Below are positions 43,256 through 52,377 of a DNA stretch of 53,153 nucleotides, one piece after another. A program made the position numbers and the translations under genes. Origin of the DNA: Acidimicrobiaceae bacterium (GTDB lineage: Bacteria > Actinomycetota > Acidimicrobiia > Acidimicrobiales > MedAcidi-G1); the NCBI GenBank assembly GCA_002687745.1, contig NZBE01000025.1, positions 1 through 53,153 on the forward strand, written 5' to 3'. The stretch's first letter is position 1. Every line of letters starts with the position of its first letter. Below the pieces are notes generated by a model, which saw only the letters and a list, made by a program, of their open reading frames with translations, was not told where the DNA came from and searched no databases.

Positions 43256-43384
43256 GATGTCATTCGCGGAGGGGCATCCGTACGGGGCCACTGTCACACC
43301 CTGTCCGTAGGTTCGTCCGCAACCGGTCAAACCACATCACATCCCGGAACGACAAGCAGAAGATCACCGGAAACGGAGAACAAG

Positions 43385-44518
43385 ATGGCAAAGAACAACA
43401 GGAACAAGAGCGCCAGCCAGGACCCGGTGGTCCAGGCATCCCCCGAGGGGCGCGACAAGGCCCTCGACATGGCACTCGGCCAGATTGAAAAGCAGTTCGG
43501 TCAGGGTGCTGTGATGAAGATGGGCGACAAGGGCTCCATGGCCATCGAGTCCATTCCCACCGGAGCCCTGGCGCTCGACCTGGCCCTCGGCATAGGAGGC
43601 CTGCCCAGGGGCAGGGTGGCCGAAATCTACGGCCCCGAAGGATCCGGGAAGACCACCCTCGCCACCCACGTGGTGGCCGAGGCCCAGCGCAACGGCGGCA
43701 TCTGCGCCTACGTGGATGCCGAGCACGCCATGGACCCCGTCTACGCAAGGGCCATCGGCGTCGATGTCGACGAGCTACTCATCTCCCAGCCCGATACAGG
43801 TGAGCAGGCCCTGGAGATCACCGACATGCTCATCCGTTCAGGCGCCATCGACGTGATCGTCATCGACTCGGTGGCAGCGCTCACCCCCCGGGCCGAGATC
43901 GAGGGCGAGATGGGTGACACGCATGTCGGCCTGCAGGCCCGGCTCATGTCCCAGGCTCTACGCAAGCTGGCATCGAACCTCAACAAGTCCAACACCATCT
44001 GCATCTTCATCAACCAGCTGCGCGAGAAGATCGGCGTCATGTTCGGTTCACCTGAGACCACGCCGGGTGGAAGGGCCCTCAAGTTCTACTCCTCGGTCCG
44101 TCTCGACATTCGCCGGATCGAGGCCATCAAGGACGGGCTGGAGGTGGTCGGCAACCGCACCAGGGTGAAGGTCGTCAAGAACAAGTGCGCCCCACCGTTC
44201 CGCCAGGCCGAGTTTGACATCATGTACGGCAAGGGCATCAGCCGGGAGGGTTCGGTCATAGACCTGGCCGTGGACCTCGACATCGTCAAGAAGTCGGGCG
44301 CCTGGTACACCTACGAGGGCGAGCAGATGGGCCAGGGCCGCGAAAACGCCAGGACATTCCTCGTTGAGAACCCCGAGATCATGGTTGAGATTACCGATCG
44401 GGTCTGGCGCGAGGTCGCCCCCGTCGAGCCCGAGCCCGAGGTTCTGGCAGCCCCTGAGCCCGAAGCCGACGACGAGTTCACAGCGGCCGACGATGAACCC
44501 ATCTCAATAGGGGACTGA
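43385..44518 (+). CDS. recA: Recombinase A
   Basis: 377 residues. Walker [12 protein letters not shown] (about 83-93), Walker B region [20 protein letters not shown], loop L1/L2 segments [18 protein letters not shown] and [20 protein letters not shown], and the [15 protein letters not shown] signature. The final roughly 30 residues are acidic ([17 protein letters not shown]), longer than average. It drives strand exchange and triggers LexA self-cleavage. ATG at 43385 with a CGGAGAAC site; codons upstream in frame are non-coding leader containing the SOS box. No recX follows, unlike in many actinobacteria. Confidence 0.97.
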   Translation: MAKNNRNKSASQDPVVQASPEGRDKALDMALGQIEKQFGQGAVMKMGDKGSMAIESIPTGALALDLALGIGGLPRGRVAEIYGPEGSGKTTLATHVVAEAQRNGGICAYVDAEHAMDPVYARAIGVDVDELLISQPDTGEQALEITDMLIRSGAIDVIVIDSVAALTPRAEIEGEMGDTHVGLQARLMSQALRKLASNLNKSNTICIFINQLREKIGVMFGSPETTPGGRALKFYSSVRLDIRRIEAIKDGLEVVGNRTRVKVVKNKCAPPFRQAEFDIMYGKGISREGSVIDLAVDLDIVKKSGAWYTYEGEQMGQGRENARTFLVENPEIMVEITDRVWREVAPVEPEPEVLAAPEPEADDEFTAADDEPISIGD

Positions 44519-44551
44519 ACCCCTCCTCGGGTATCTCCGGCCAACGGTCGT

Positions 44552-44575
44552 CGCCCCGCCTCCCCTCCCGGGGCG
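44552..44575 (+). terminator. Possible stem-loop terminator after recA
   Basis: CGCCCCG (44552-44558) pairs with CGGGGCG (44569-44575) around a 10-base loop, 34 bases past the recA stop and ahead of the miaB promoter element. There is no U-tract, so if it terminates it is of the tract-less type proposed for high-GC genomes. Confidence 0.4.
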
Positions 44576-44635
44576 GCGACCCGGTCGGAACCAATACCGG
44601 CAACCAACGGATGGGACGTCGGGTCCCGCAACACC

Positions 44636-44641
44636 TAGCCT
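44636..44641 (+). promoter_or_regulatory. Leaderless-type -10 (TAGCCT) for miaB
   Basis: TAGCCT, 7 bases, then the ATG at 44649. It would start the miaB-miaA-dapF-hflX-dapC transcription unit. Confidence 0.5.
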
Positions 44642-44648
44642 TGGGTGC

Positions 44649-46112
44649 ATGAGCCGGTCCTACTCCCTGCGTACCTACGGGTGCCAGATGAACGAGCACG
44701 ACAGCGAGCGTCTCGCCGGGCTCCTCGAGGCCGATGGAATGGTTCAGGCCGCATCTGAGGCCGACGCCGATGTGATCGTCCTCAACACCTGCTGCATACG
44801 GGAAAATGCCGACAACAGGCTCTACAGCGCACTCGGCGACCTCAAGGCCCGCAAGGAGGCCCGACCCGGTCTGCAGGTGGCTGTCGGTGGCTGCCTCGCC
44901 CAGAAGGACCGTGACCTCATCCAGGAACGGGCGGGCCATGTCGACGTTGTGTTCGGCACCCACAACGTGCACAGGGCAGCCGAGTTGCTTGACCGGGCAC
45001 GAAACGAGGGCCCGGTGATGGAGATCCTCGAGGAGACTGCCCGTGATGACGCAGACTCATTTCCATCGGTGCTCACAGCGCGGCGGGAACAGGACCACAG
45101 GGCGTGGGTGACCATCCAGATCGGCTGTGACAACAGCTGTGCCTTCTGCATCGTGCCGTCGGTCCGGGGGTCGGAGATGAGTCGCCATTTCGGCGACCTG
45201 GTCACCGAGATCGAAACGCTGGTCGCAGACGGTGTAACCGAGGTGACCCTGCTCGGACAGAACGTGAACTCCTACGGTCGCGACCTGACCACCCGCCTCA
45301 GGGGCATGGCGCCTGAACCTGCCGACACCGTTGAGGCGGGTCCTCTGTGGGCGGGCGATGACCGGCGTCGTGCAAGGCCGCTGTTCGCAGACCTGCTTGT
45401 TGCTGTGGGAGCCGTCGACGGGATCGAGCGGGTGCGTTTCACGAGCCCCCACCCGAAGGACCTCCGTCCCGAGACGGTGGCAGCCGTGGCCGACACGCCG
45501 GCCGTGTGCGAACACCTCCACCTTCCTGTCCAGTCGGGAAGCGACAGGGTGCTCGCCGCCATGCACCGCGGGTACACGGCCGACAGGTATCTGGAGCGGC
45601 TAGCGCAGGCCAGGTCGGGCATCGAGGACCTCGCCGTGACCACTGACCTGATAGTTGGTTTTCCCGGAGAGACCGAGGCCGACTTCGAAGCAACCCTGGA
45701 GGTGGCCGCCGAGGCCGCATACGACTCCGCCTACCTGTTCGTCTTCTCCCCGAGAGAGGGCACCGAGGCAGCCGGGATGACCGACGAGTTCGTTGAACAC
45801 GCGGTATCTGTGGACCGCTTCGAGCGCCTCCAGGACGTGCTGCAGCGCTCGGCCAGGATGCGTCACGAGGCGAGGGTCGGTCGCACAGAGGAGGTCCTCA
45901 TCGAGGGGCCATCCAAACGCGATGCCGGCCAGGTGACCGGGCGTACCCGACAGAACAAGCTCGTTCACCTTGCGGCAGGCGAGGGACTTCGTGCCGGTGC
46001 CTATGCAGTCGTGGAGATCACCGGGGCTGCAGCCCACTACCTGCACGCAGAACTGGTCGAGGTGACGGCGGCACCGTTGCACCGGCGGCGGATTCCGGTT
46101 GCGTCGGCCTGA
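44649..46112 (+). CDS. miaB: tRNA-2-methylthio-N6-dimethylallyladenosine synthase MiaB
   Basis: 487 residues. MTTase domain RTYGCQMNEHDSERLAG (8-24; the GCQMN form marks MiaB), NTCCIRENADN, VGGCLAQK. Radical-SAM CDNSCAFCIVPSVRG (about 159-173). TRAM domain near 385-455 (EVLIEGPSKRD, TGRTRQNKLVHL). It thiomethylates i6A37, the product of MiaA encoded immediately downstream. An insertion near 220-245 (PEPADTVEAGPLWAGDD) is not typical. ATG start 7 bases after a TAGCCT. Confidence 0.95.
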   Translation: MSRSYSLRTYGCQMNEHDSERLAGLLEADGMVQAASEADADVIVLNTCCIRENADNRLYSALGDLKARKEARPGLQVAVGGCLAQKDRDLIQERAGHVDVVFGTHNVHRAAELLDRARNEGPVMEILEETARDDADSFPSVLTARREQDHRAWVTIQIGCDNSCAFCIVPSVRGSEMSRHFGDLVTEIETLVADGVTEVTLLGQNVNSYGRDLTTRLRGMAPEPADTVEAGPLWAGDDRRRARPLFADLLVAVGAVDGIERVRFTSPHPKDLRPETVAAVADTPAVCEHLHLPVQSGSDRVLAAMHRGYTADRYLERLAQARSGIEDLAVTTDLIVGFPGETEADFEATLEVAAEAAYDSAYLFVFSPREGTEAAGMTDEFVEHAVSVDRFERLQDVLQRSARMRHEARVGRTEEVLIEGPSKRDAGQVTGRTRQNKLVHLAAGEGLRAGAYAVVEITGAAAHYLHAELVEVTAAPLHRRRIPVASA

Positions 46113-46132
46113 GGCCGGGCACCCCTACGACA

Positions 46133-47062
46133 ATGACCACTGCCAACGGGCACCTGGTGCTCGTCGGAACGACCGCGTCGGGCAAGTCTGCGCTCGCCAT
46201 GGAGATGGCGCGGATGCGTCCCGGTGTGGAACTGGTGTCAATGGACTCCATGCAGGTCTACCGGGGTATGGATATCGGGACCGCCACACCGACTCCTCAG
46301 GAGCAGGCCGAGGTTCGACACCACCTCCTCGACGTGGTGGACCCGGGTGACGAGTTCTCTGTCTCGGCATTCAAGGAGATGTGCGCTGCCGTTGTCGAAG
46401 ATCTTGACGACAGGGGTGTACGGGGCGTGCTGGTGGGCGGCACCGGCCTCCATGTCCGTGCAGTGGTCGATGACCTGGAGATTCCCGGTCGCTTTCCAGA
46501 GGTCCGGGACGACCTTGAGTTGGAAGCCGACACGGCGGTACTCCATGGGCGCCTGAGAGAACTGGACCCCGTGGCGGCGGCGAGGATGGAGCCGACGAAC
46601 CGCCGCCGTGTCGTCAGGGCCCTGGAGGTCTGTATCGGCGCAGGCCGACCGTTTTCGTCGTTCGGCCCCGGATTGGGCTCGTATCCGGAAAGTCCGTTCA
46701 CCCAGGTCGGGGTCCACCTGCCGAGGCACGTGGTCGACCGGCGGATAGCGGAACGCTACGAACAGCAGGTGGCTGAGGGCTTCGTTGACGAGGTTCGGAC
46801 CCTGGCCTCCCTGCCCGGTGGGCTCTCGAGGACGGCCAGCCAGGCTCTCGGCTACAGGCAGGTCCTTGAGCACCTTGAGGGACGGTGCAGCCTCGAGGAG
46901 GCGGTCGGCGCCGCCGTAGTGGCGACCCGACGCTTCGCCCGTCGTCAGGAGCGCTGGTTCAGGCGCGATCCGCGGGTCACCTGGATGGATGCCGAGGATG
47001 ACCCCATGGAGGTCCTCAACCAGGTGCTCGCGTACTTCGACGGGTGCAGTGACCGTCGGTGA
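46133..47062 (+). CDS. miaA: tRNA dimethylallyltransferase MiaA
   Basis: 309 residues. P-loop LVGTTASGKSALAMEMA (about 7-23), DSMQVYRGMDIGTATPT, RHHLLDVVDP, LVGGTGLHVRAVVDDL, RRVVRALEV, and ASQALGYRQVLEHLEG. It transfers dimethylallyl from DMAPP (product of the MEP pathway encoded elsewhere in this window) to A37 of tRNAs reading UNN codons. Its C-terminus overlaps the possible dapF start (GTGA). Confidence 0.95.
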   Translation: MTTANGHLVLVGTTASGKSALAMEMARMRPGVELVSMDSMQVYRGMDIGTATPTPQEQAEVRHHLLDVVDPGDEFSVSAFKEMCAAVVEDLDDRGVRGVLVGGTGLHVRAVVDDLEIPGRFPEVRDDLELEADTAVLHGRLRELDPVAAARMEPTNRRRVVRALEVCIGAGRPFSSFGPGLGSYPESPFTQVGVHLPRHVVDRRIAERYEQQVAEGFVDEVRTLASLPGGLSRTASQALGYRQVLEHLEGRCSLEEAVGAAVVATRRFARRQERWFRRDPRVTWMDAEDDPMEVLNQVLAYFDGCSDRR

Positions 47063-47919
47063 CCCAAACCGTGTGTGACGGGGGCTCTCCTGTGGGCGAG
47101 ACTGGTCCTGTGAACCTGCTCCACTGCCACGGCTTCGGCAACCAGTTCCTCATCGCCTTCACCGACGAGGTGCCTGTCGACGCTCCAGAGCTGGCACGCA
47201 CCCTCTGCGATCCGGTCAACGGCATCGGAGCCGACGGCATGGTCTTTGGGACACCGACCAGCCGGGTCGACTCGACACGGTTCACGTTCACCCTGTTCAA
47301 CAGCGACGGCAGCCGTGCCGAGGTGAGCGGCAACGGCCTCGCCTGTTTCGGCCATGCAATCCTCCGGACGGGTCCTCAACAGGAGGACCTGGATGTGGTG
47401 GTCGACACCGCTGCTGGACCCAGGCGCATCCGGGTGGTCGGCACTCCGACTGATCCGGTGGTGTCTGTCACCGTTGAGATGGGAGCGGCTGCCGGCGGAC
47501 CCGACCTCAGAGGGCTGTCGGTCGATCTGGGAGGGCCTCAGGCCGGACGGGTGGCCAGCGTCGACATGGGTAACCCGCACCTCGTGGTGGAGGTGGACGA
47601 CCCCGCTGTCATCGATCTGGCAACTGTCGGCCCACGCCTCGAGGCCCACTTTCTGCCCGTGGGATGCAACGTTCACATGGTTTCGGTGGCCGACAGGTCC
47701 ACGATCCGGCTTCGGACCTGGGAGCGCGGCGCCGGCCTCACCGAGGCGTGTGGCAGCGGTGCCTGTGCCGCAGCAGCCACGGCACACTCCTGGGGCGCCG
47801 TTGACGACCTCGTCAGGGTTCGGATGCCGGGCGGTGAGACGACCGTCGTCGTCGGAGATCCGATGGTTCTGAGCGTGACGTCGACGTTCGTTGGTGACAG
47901 CGAGGTGGCCGATGGGTGA
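47059..47919 (+). CDS. dapF: Diaminopimelate epimerase, first catalytic Cys replaced by Ser
   Basis: 286 residues from GTG 47059 (overlaps the miaA stop), or 269 from GTG 47110, where the family-like LLHCHGFGNQFLIAF begins. The fold signatures are present: NSDGSRAE, DMGNPHLVVEV, WERGAGLTEACGSGACAAAA. The second catalytic Cys (ACGSG) is retained, but the first, normally in M/QCGNG, reads EVSGNGLACFGHA, i.e. Ser in place of Cys. The usual GNDF is GNQF. It would interconvert LL- and meso-DAP. With miaA and hflX it forms a conserved actinobacterial trio. Either a Ser/Cys epimerase variant or an altered activity. Confidence 0.85.
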   Translation: MTQTVCDGGSPVGETGPVNLLHCHGFGNQFLIAFTDEVPVDAPELARTLCDPVNGIGADGMVFGTPTSRVDSTRFTFTLFNSDGSRAEVSGNGLACFGHAILRTGPQQEDLDVVVDTAAGPRRIRVVGTPTDPVVSVTVEMGAAAGGPDLRGLSVDLGGPQAGRVASVDMGNPHLVVEVDDPAVIDLATVGPRLEAHFLPVGCNVHMVSVADRSTIRLRTWERGAGLTEACGSGACAAAATAHSWGAVDDLVRVRMPGGETTVVVGDPMVLSVTSTFVGDSEVADG

Positions 47920-49270
47920 AGATCGCGTCAGCCGCAGCGACGACTCGCACAGGGGTGCCTTCGGTGAGTTCGGCGGTGAGAGCACCGGCCTGATCGACCG
48001 TGCGTTCCGTGAGCGCATCGTCCTTGCCGGAGTAACCCTCAACCGGGGAGACACGGAGATCACCGAGGCATCTCTCGACGAGTTGGCGCAGCTGGTCGAC
48101 ACGGCCGGGGCCGATGCCGTCGCACGGGTTCACCAGTCGCGTGAGAGCCCCGACGCTGCCACCTATGTGGGGAGCGGCAAGGCCCAAGAGATCCGTGACG
48201 TCTCAGAGGAACACGATGCAGACACCGTCGTGTTCGATGACGAGTTGAGCCCGGCACAACAGGGCAACCTGACCGCAATCCTGAAGCGGTCGGCGCTCGA
48301 CCGCACGGCCGTGATCCTCGACATCTTCGCCCAGAACGCATCCAGCCTCGAGGGAAAGGCCCAGGTCGAGTTGGCACAGCTGCACTACCGGCTGCCGAGG
48401 CTGCGTGGCATGGGCAAGGTGCTCAGCCAGCAGGGTGGCGGTATCGGAACGAGGGGCCCCGGCGAGACCCAGCTCGAGGTCGACAGGCGGCGCCTGATGC
48501 GTCGTGTCAGCCGCCTCGAAGCCGACCTGAAGCGGGTCAGACGCCACCGGGCCACACAGTCCAAGGCCCGGCGGCGCACCAGCAACCGGTCGGTGGCCAT
48601 CGTGGGCTACACGAACTCAGGAAAGTCCATGCTGTTGAACCGCCTGACAGATGCAGGGGTGCTCGTCGAGGACCGTCTCTTTGCGACCCTCGATGCCACG
48701 ACCCGGCGTCTCGACCTTCCCGGCGGTGAGTCGGTCTACATGACCGACACCGTCGGCTTTGTGCGAAAGCTGCCGCACCAGTTGGTTGATGCCTTCAAGT
48801 CGACCCTCGACGTTGTGGTTGAAGCGGACCTCCTGTTGCACGTGGTCGATTCGTCAGACCCAGACCCGGTGGGGAGCGTCGACGCCGTACGCCACGTCCT
48901 GAGCGAGATCGGTGCCGCCCACGTACCCGAGTTGTACGTGTTCAACAAGGCCGACCTGGCACCAGTCGAGGCCGCCCGGTTGGCGGCCCGAGAGCCCGAC
49001 TCGGTTGTGGTGTCGGCCGTCACCGGAAACGGCATTCCAGAGCTGTTGGCCGAGGTGGCGAACAGGCTGCGGGCCGTCACGAGCCTCTACTCACTGTTGG
49101 TCCCGTTCGACAGGGGCGATGTTCTGGCAATGGCACACCGTGAGGGGGAGGTCCTGTCAGAGACAGCCGATGAGGACGGGTGGAGCGTTGAGGCCCGCCT
49201 TGACGAGGGTTCGGCCGGGCGTCTCGCCGAGTTCGTCGTTGCCTCTGACCGGCCTGAGATGTCGGCCTGA
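47912..49270 (+). CDS. hflX: Ribosome-associated GTPase HflX
   Basis: 452 residues. HflX N-terminal domain with PDAATYVGSGKAQEI (about 75-90) and DTVVFDDELSPAQQGNL. Linker GGGIGTRGPGETQLEVDRR, coiled region, then the G domain: P-loop GYTNSGKSMLLNRL, switch/G3 DTVGFVRKLPHQLVDAFKST, NKAD. It splits stalled 70S ribosomes under stress. ATG at 47912 overlaps the dapF end by 8 bases and has GAGGTGG upstream. Confidence 0.95.
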   Translation: MGEDRVSRSDDSHRGAFGEFGGESTGLIDRAFRERIVLAGVTLNRGDTEITEASLDELAQLVDTAGADAVARVHQSRESPDAATYVGSGKAQEIRDVSEEHDADTVVFDDELSPAQQGNLTAILKRSALDRTAVILDIFAQNASSLEGKAQVELAQLHYRLPRLRGMGKVLSQQGGGIGTRGPGETQLEVDRRRLMRRVSRLEADLKRVRRHRATQSKARRRTSNRSVAIVGYTNSGKSMLLNRLTDAGVLVEDRLFATLDATTRRLDLPGGESVYMTDTVGFVRKLPHQLVDAFKSTLDVVVEADLLLHVVDSSDPDPVGSVDAVRHVLSEIGAAHVPELYVFNKADLAPVEAARLAAREPDSVVVSAVTGNGIPELLAEVANRLRAVTSLYSLLVPFDRGDVLAMAHREGEVLSETADEDGWSVEARLDEGSAGRLAEFVVASDRPEMSA

Positions 49271-49286
49271 TAGCGGGGGAGAAGAC

Positions 49287-50396
49287 ATGGCTTCCGGGTT
49301 CCAACCGCCTCCGTATCCGTTCGACCGGATCGACGACCTGAGGAGGTCGGCTGCGTCGCTACCCGGCGGTTCCGTGGACCTCTCGATCGGCAACCCGAGC
49401 GACCCCGTACCCGAGGTCGTGGCTGCGGCCCTTGCCGACCCGGATCCGGCACGCACGTATCCGCCTTCGATCGGAAGCGGTGATCTTCGGCGGGCTGTCG
49501 CCGACTGGGCGGACAGGCGCCTGGGTGTGAGCATCGATCCGGCCGGGATCGGGGCGTGCATCGGAACGAAGGAACTTGTAGCCGGCCTGCCTCACCTGCT
49601 CAGGCTGAGGGACCCTGAACTGGACACCATCCTGTACCCGGCCGTGTCGTATCCGTCCTATGCCATGGGGGCCGAACTGGCCGGGTGTCGGGCGGTGGCT
49701 GTCCCCCTCGATGCCCAGTGGTGCCTCGATCTGTCGGCGATTGACGGGTCGGATGCGGAGAGGGCGCTGGCCCTGTGGGTGAACACTCCCGGCAACCCGG
49801 CCGGAGGGCTCGACGACCTTGAGGCAGCAGCCTCGTGGGGGCGTGACCACGGCGTGACCGTCCTCTCCGACGAGTGCTACGCCGAGTTCACCTGGGATGG
49901 CTCACCCAGGTCGGTACTCCGCCATGGCTTTGACGGCGTGCTGGCCGTGCACTCACTCTCGAAGCGCTCGAACCTGGCGGGCCTGCGGGTCGGCTATTAC
50001 GCAGGAGACACCGACCTGGTCACCTACCTGCATGAGGTCCGTAAGCACCAGGGCTTCATGGTTCCCGGCCCGGCCCAGGCGGCAGCGGTGGCGGCCCTCT
50101 CGGACCAGGCCCATGTGGACGTCCAGCGTCACCGTTACAGGCGCCGTCTCGAATCGCTTGTCGAGGTGATGGCCGCCATCGGCGTGGAAGTTCCCATGCC
50201 CGGAGGCGGCTTCTACCTCTGGGTGCCTGCTCCGCAGGGCGATGCGTGGGGGTTCGTCGGGCATCTCGCAGAATCCGTCGGCATGGTTGCCAGCCCGGGG
50301 GAGTTCTTCGGCGAGGCCGGCTCCGACCATGTGCGCCTGGCGGCCGTAGCCGGCGACGAGCGCATTGGCCTCCTGCGGGAGAGGGCAGGGATCTGA
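49287..50396 (+). CDS. dapC: N-succinyl-LL-diaminopimelate aminotransferase
   Basis: 369-residue fold-type-I aminotransferase. PYPFDRIDDLRRSA opening, DLSIGNPSDPVP, GTKELVAGLPHLL, YPAVSYPSYAMGAELAG, NTPGNPAGG, SDECYAEFTWDG, and the PLP-Lys motif HSLSKRSNLAGLRVGYY. DapC identity comes from the actinobacterial DapC-like N-terminus and from dapD and dapE following directly. ATG with GGGGGAGAAG site, 16 bases after hflX. Confidence 0.9.
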   Translation: MASGFQPPPYPFDRIDDLRRSAASLPGGSVDLSIGNPSDPVPEVVAAALADPDPARTYPPSIGSGDLRRAVADWADRRLGVSIDPAGIGACIGTKELVAGLPHLLRLRDPELDTILYPAVSYPSYAMGAELAGCRAVAVPLDAQWCLDLSAIDGSDAERALALWVNTPGNPAGGLDDLEAAASWGRDHGVTVLSDECYAEFTWDGSPRSVLRHGFDGVLAVHSLSKRSNLAGLRVGYYAGDTDLVTYLHEVRKHQGFMVPGPAQAAAVAALSDQAHVDVQRHRYRRRLESLVEVMAAIGVEVPMPGGGFYLWVPAPQGDAWGFVGHLAESVGMVASPGEFFGEAGSDHVRLAAVAGDERIGLLRERAGI

Positions 50397-50430
50397 CCCA
50401 AACCGGTCCCGGCGGTCGCATCCCGGCCTG

Positions 50431-50436
50431 TAGCCT
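50431..50436 (+). promoter_or_regulatory. Leaderless-type -10 (TAGCCT) for dapD
   Basis: TAGCCT, 7 bases, then the ATG at 50444. Confidence 0.5.
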
Positions 50437-50443
50437 CGGCGCC

Positions 50444-51268
50444 ATGTCAGACCTCCGTACACAGATTGAGGACATCTGGGCGGCCCGCGATTCGCTGGAC
50501 ACAGGCGACGAGGGCGTCAACTCCACAATCCATGCCGCCATCGAGCTGCTGGACACCGGTGAGGCCCGTGTCGCCGAACCCGACGGTGGGGGCGGGGTGC
50601 TCGTCAACGAGTGGCTGAAGTTGGCCATCCTGCTGCTGTTTCGCCAGTCACAGATGTCAACCGTCGAGGTCGGGCCGTTCGAGTTCGCCGACAAGATCCC
50701 GCTCAAGGCCGACTATGCCTCCCGTGGTGTCCGTGTGGTTCCCGGTGCGTCGGCCCGGTGGGGCAGCTATCAGGGCCCGGGTGTGATCATGATGCCCAGC
50801 TACGTCAACATCGGCGCCTATGTGGGGGCCAACACCATGGTGGACACCTGGGCGACCGTCGGTTCCTGTGCACAGATCGGAGCGAACGTGCACCTCTCGG
50901 GGGGCGTTGGAATCGGTGGCGTACTCGAACCGCCGAACGCCGTTCCCGTCATGGTCGGTGATGACTGCCTTATCGGGAGTCGCTGCATCGTGGCTGAGGG
51001 TGCCCGGGTCGGAGACGGCGTGGTGCTCGGTGCGGGGGCGGTCCTGACGGGTTCCATCCCGGTCATCGATGCCGAGACAGGCGAGGAGTTGAGCAGGGGC
51101 GAGGTGCCCCCATGGTGCGTGGCCGTGCAGGCCAGCCGAGGGCGTGAGTTCGCGGGTGGCCGGTTCGAAATGCCATGCGTGCTCGTGATCAGGCGCCTCG
51201 ACCCGGGCGAGCGCCACGACAAGTCCGCCCTCAACGACATTCTGCGCACCCACGGCGTTACCACCTGA
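50444..51268 (+). CDS. dapD: Tetrahydrodipicolinate N-succinyltransferase, Escherichia type
   Basis: 274 residues. N-terminal helical part (TQIEDIWAARD, WLKLAILLLFR) and a left-handed beta-helix with VRVVPGASARWGSYQGPGVI, MPSYVNIGAYVGANTMVDTW, ATVGSCAQIGANVHLSGGVG, IGGVLEPPNAVPVMVGDDC. These closely follow the Escherichia coli DapD sequence (274 residues), not the divergent longer enzyme of Mycobacterium and Streptomyces. It makes N-succinyl-2-amino-6-ketopimelate for DapC. ATG 7 bases after a TAGCCT. Confidence 0.94.
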   Translation: MSDLRTQIEDIWAARDSLDTGDEGVNSTIHAAIELLDTGEARVAEPDGGGGVLVNEWLKLAILLLFRQSQMSTVEVGPFEFADKIPLKADYASRGVRVVPGASARWGSYQGPGVIMMPSYVNIGAYVGANTMVDTWATVGSCAQIGANVHLSGGVGIGGVLEPPNAVPVMVGDDCLIGSRCIVAEGARVGDGVVLGAGAVLTGSIPVIDAETGEELSRGEVPPWCVAVQASRGREFAGGRFEMPCVLVIRRLDPGERHDKSALNDILRTHGVTT

Positions 51269-51296
51269 CGTCCCGGCCGTCCACGCAACGCCTGCC

Positions 51297-52361
51297 ATGA
51301 CCGACCTTCTTGCCCTCACCGCCGAGCTGGTTTCGGTGCCGTCGGTGAGCCATGAGGAGGCGGCGATTGTCGCCCTGATCGAGGCAAGGTTGAGGGCCGT
51401 TCCGGGCCTCAGCATCGACAGGGTCGGCGACAACCTGGTGGCGCGAACCGACCTGGGTCGACCGCAGCGGCTGATCCTGGCTGGTCACACCGACACGGTC
51501 CCCGGCGACACTGCTGCCGGTGCCCGGATCGACGGTGACACCTGCAGCGGCCTCGGCAGCGCCGATATGAAGGGCGGCCTGGCGGTCATGATGGCACTGG
51601 CCACCTCGGTGCCGGAACCGTCAGTTGACGTGACCTGGGTCTTCTACGCGCGTGAGGAGGTTGCGAGCGAGCTCAACGGCCTCGGTGAGATCTTCTCTGT
51701 CGCTCCTCACCTGCTCGAGGGGGATGCGGCGATTCTGGGTGAGCCGACCGGGGCGGCCGTCGAGGCGGGCTGTCAGGGGACGATGCGCTTCAGGGTGTCG
51801 CTCTCGGGTGTGCGGTCCCACAGTGCACGGCCCTGGATGGGTGTCAACGCCATCCACCGGGCAGGCGGGCTCTTGTCGGCGGTCGACGCCTATGAACACC
51901 GTGAGCCCGAGATCGACGGTTGTACGTTCCGTGAGGCCCTGCAGGTGGTGCGTATCGACGGTGGCATTGCCGGCAACGTCGTACCCGACAGGGTGGATCT
52001 CACCATCAACCACCGCTATGCCCCCGATCGCAGCGGCGAGGAGGCTGAGGCCCACGTGCGCGATGTGCTGACACCGTTCATCGGCGATGGCGACGAGGTG
52101 GTCCTGGTCGACCATGCACCGGCTGCGGCGCCGGGACTCGGACATGCGTTGCTGATGGGCCTGGCGTCCGAAGGTGGCCTTGATGTGCGGGCCAAGCTGG
52201 GCTGGACCGACGTGGCGTTCTTTGCCGCCAGGGGGATGCCCGCTGTGAACTTCGGGCCCGGTGAGTCGACGCTCGCACACACGGCGGACGAACGAATCGA
52301 GAGGGAGGCGTTGGTGGCCTGCCATGACGCCCTCGCCAGGTTGCTGACGGCCGATTCCTGA
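51297..52361 (+). CDS. dapE: Succinyl-diaminopimelate desuccinylase
   Basis: 354-residue M20 metallopeptidase. Metal and catalytic motifs: LILAGHTDTVPGD (His ligand and catalytic Asp, about 60-72), GLGSADMKGGLAVMM (bridging Asp), YAREEVASELNGLG (Glu-Glu pair), GEPTGAAVEAGCQGTMRF, and near the end NFGPGESTLAHTADE with the last His ligand. The dimerisation domain lies at about 165-270. Follows dapD by 28 bases; it desuccinylates the DapC product. Closest to the actinobacterial DapE subgroup. Confidence 0.93.
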   Translation: MTDLLALTAELVSVPSVSHEEAAIVALIEARLRAVPGLSIDRVGDNLVARTDLGRPQRLILAGHTDTVPGDTAAGARIDGDTCSGLGSADMKGGLAVMMALATSVPEPSVDVTWVFYAREEVASELNGLGEIFSVAPHLLEGDAAILGEPTGAAVEAGCQGTMRFRVSLSGVRSHSARPWMGVNAIHRAGGLLSAVDAYEHREPEIDGCTFREALQVVRIDGGIAGNVVPDRVDLTINHRYAPDRSGEEAEAHVRDVLTPFIGDGDEVVLVDHAPAAAPGLGHALLMGLASEGGLDVRAKLGWTDVAFFAARGMPAVNFGPGESTLAHTADERIEREALVACHDALARLLTADS

Positions 52362-52377
52362 GGGCCGGAAGGGTGGG

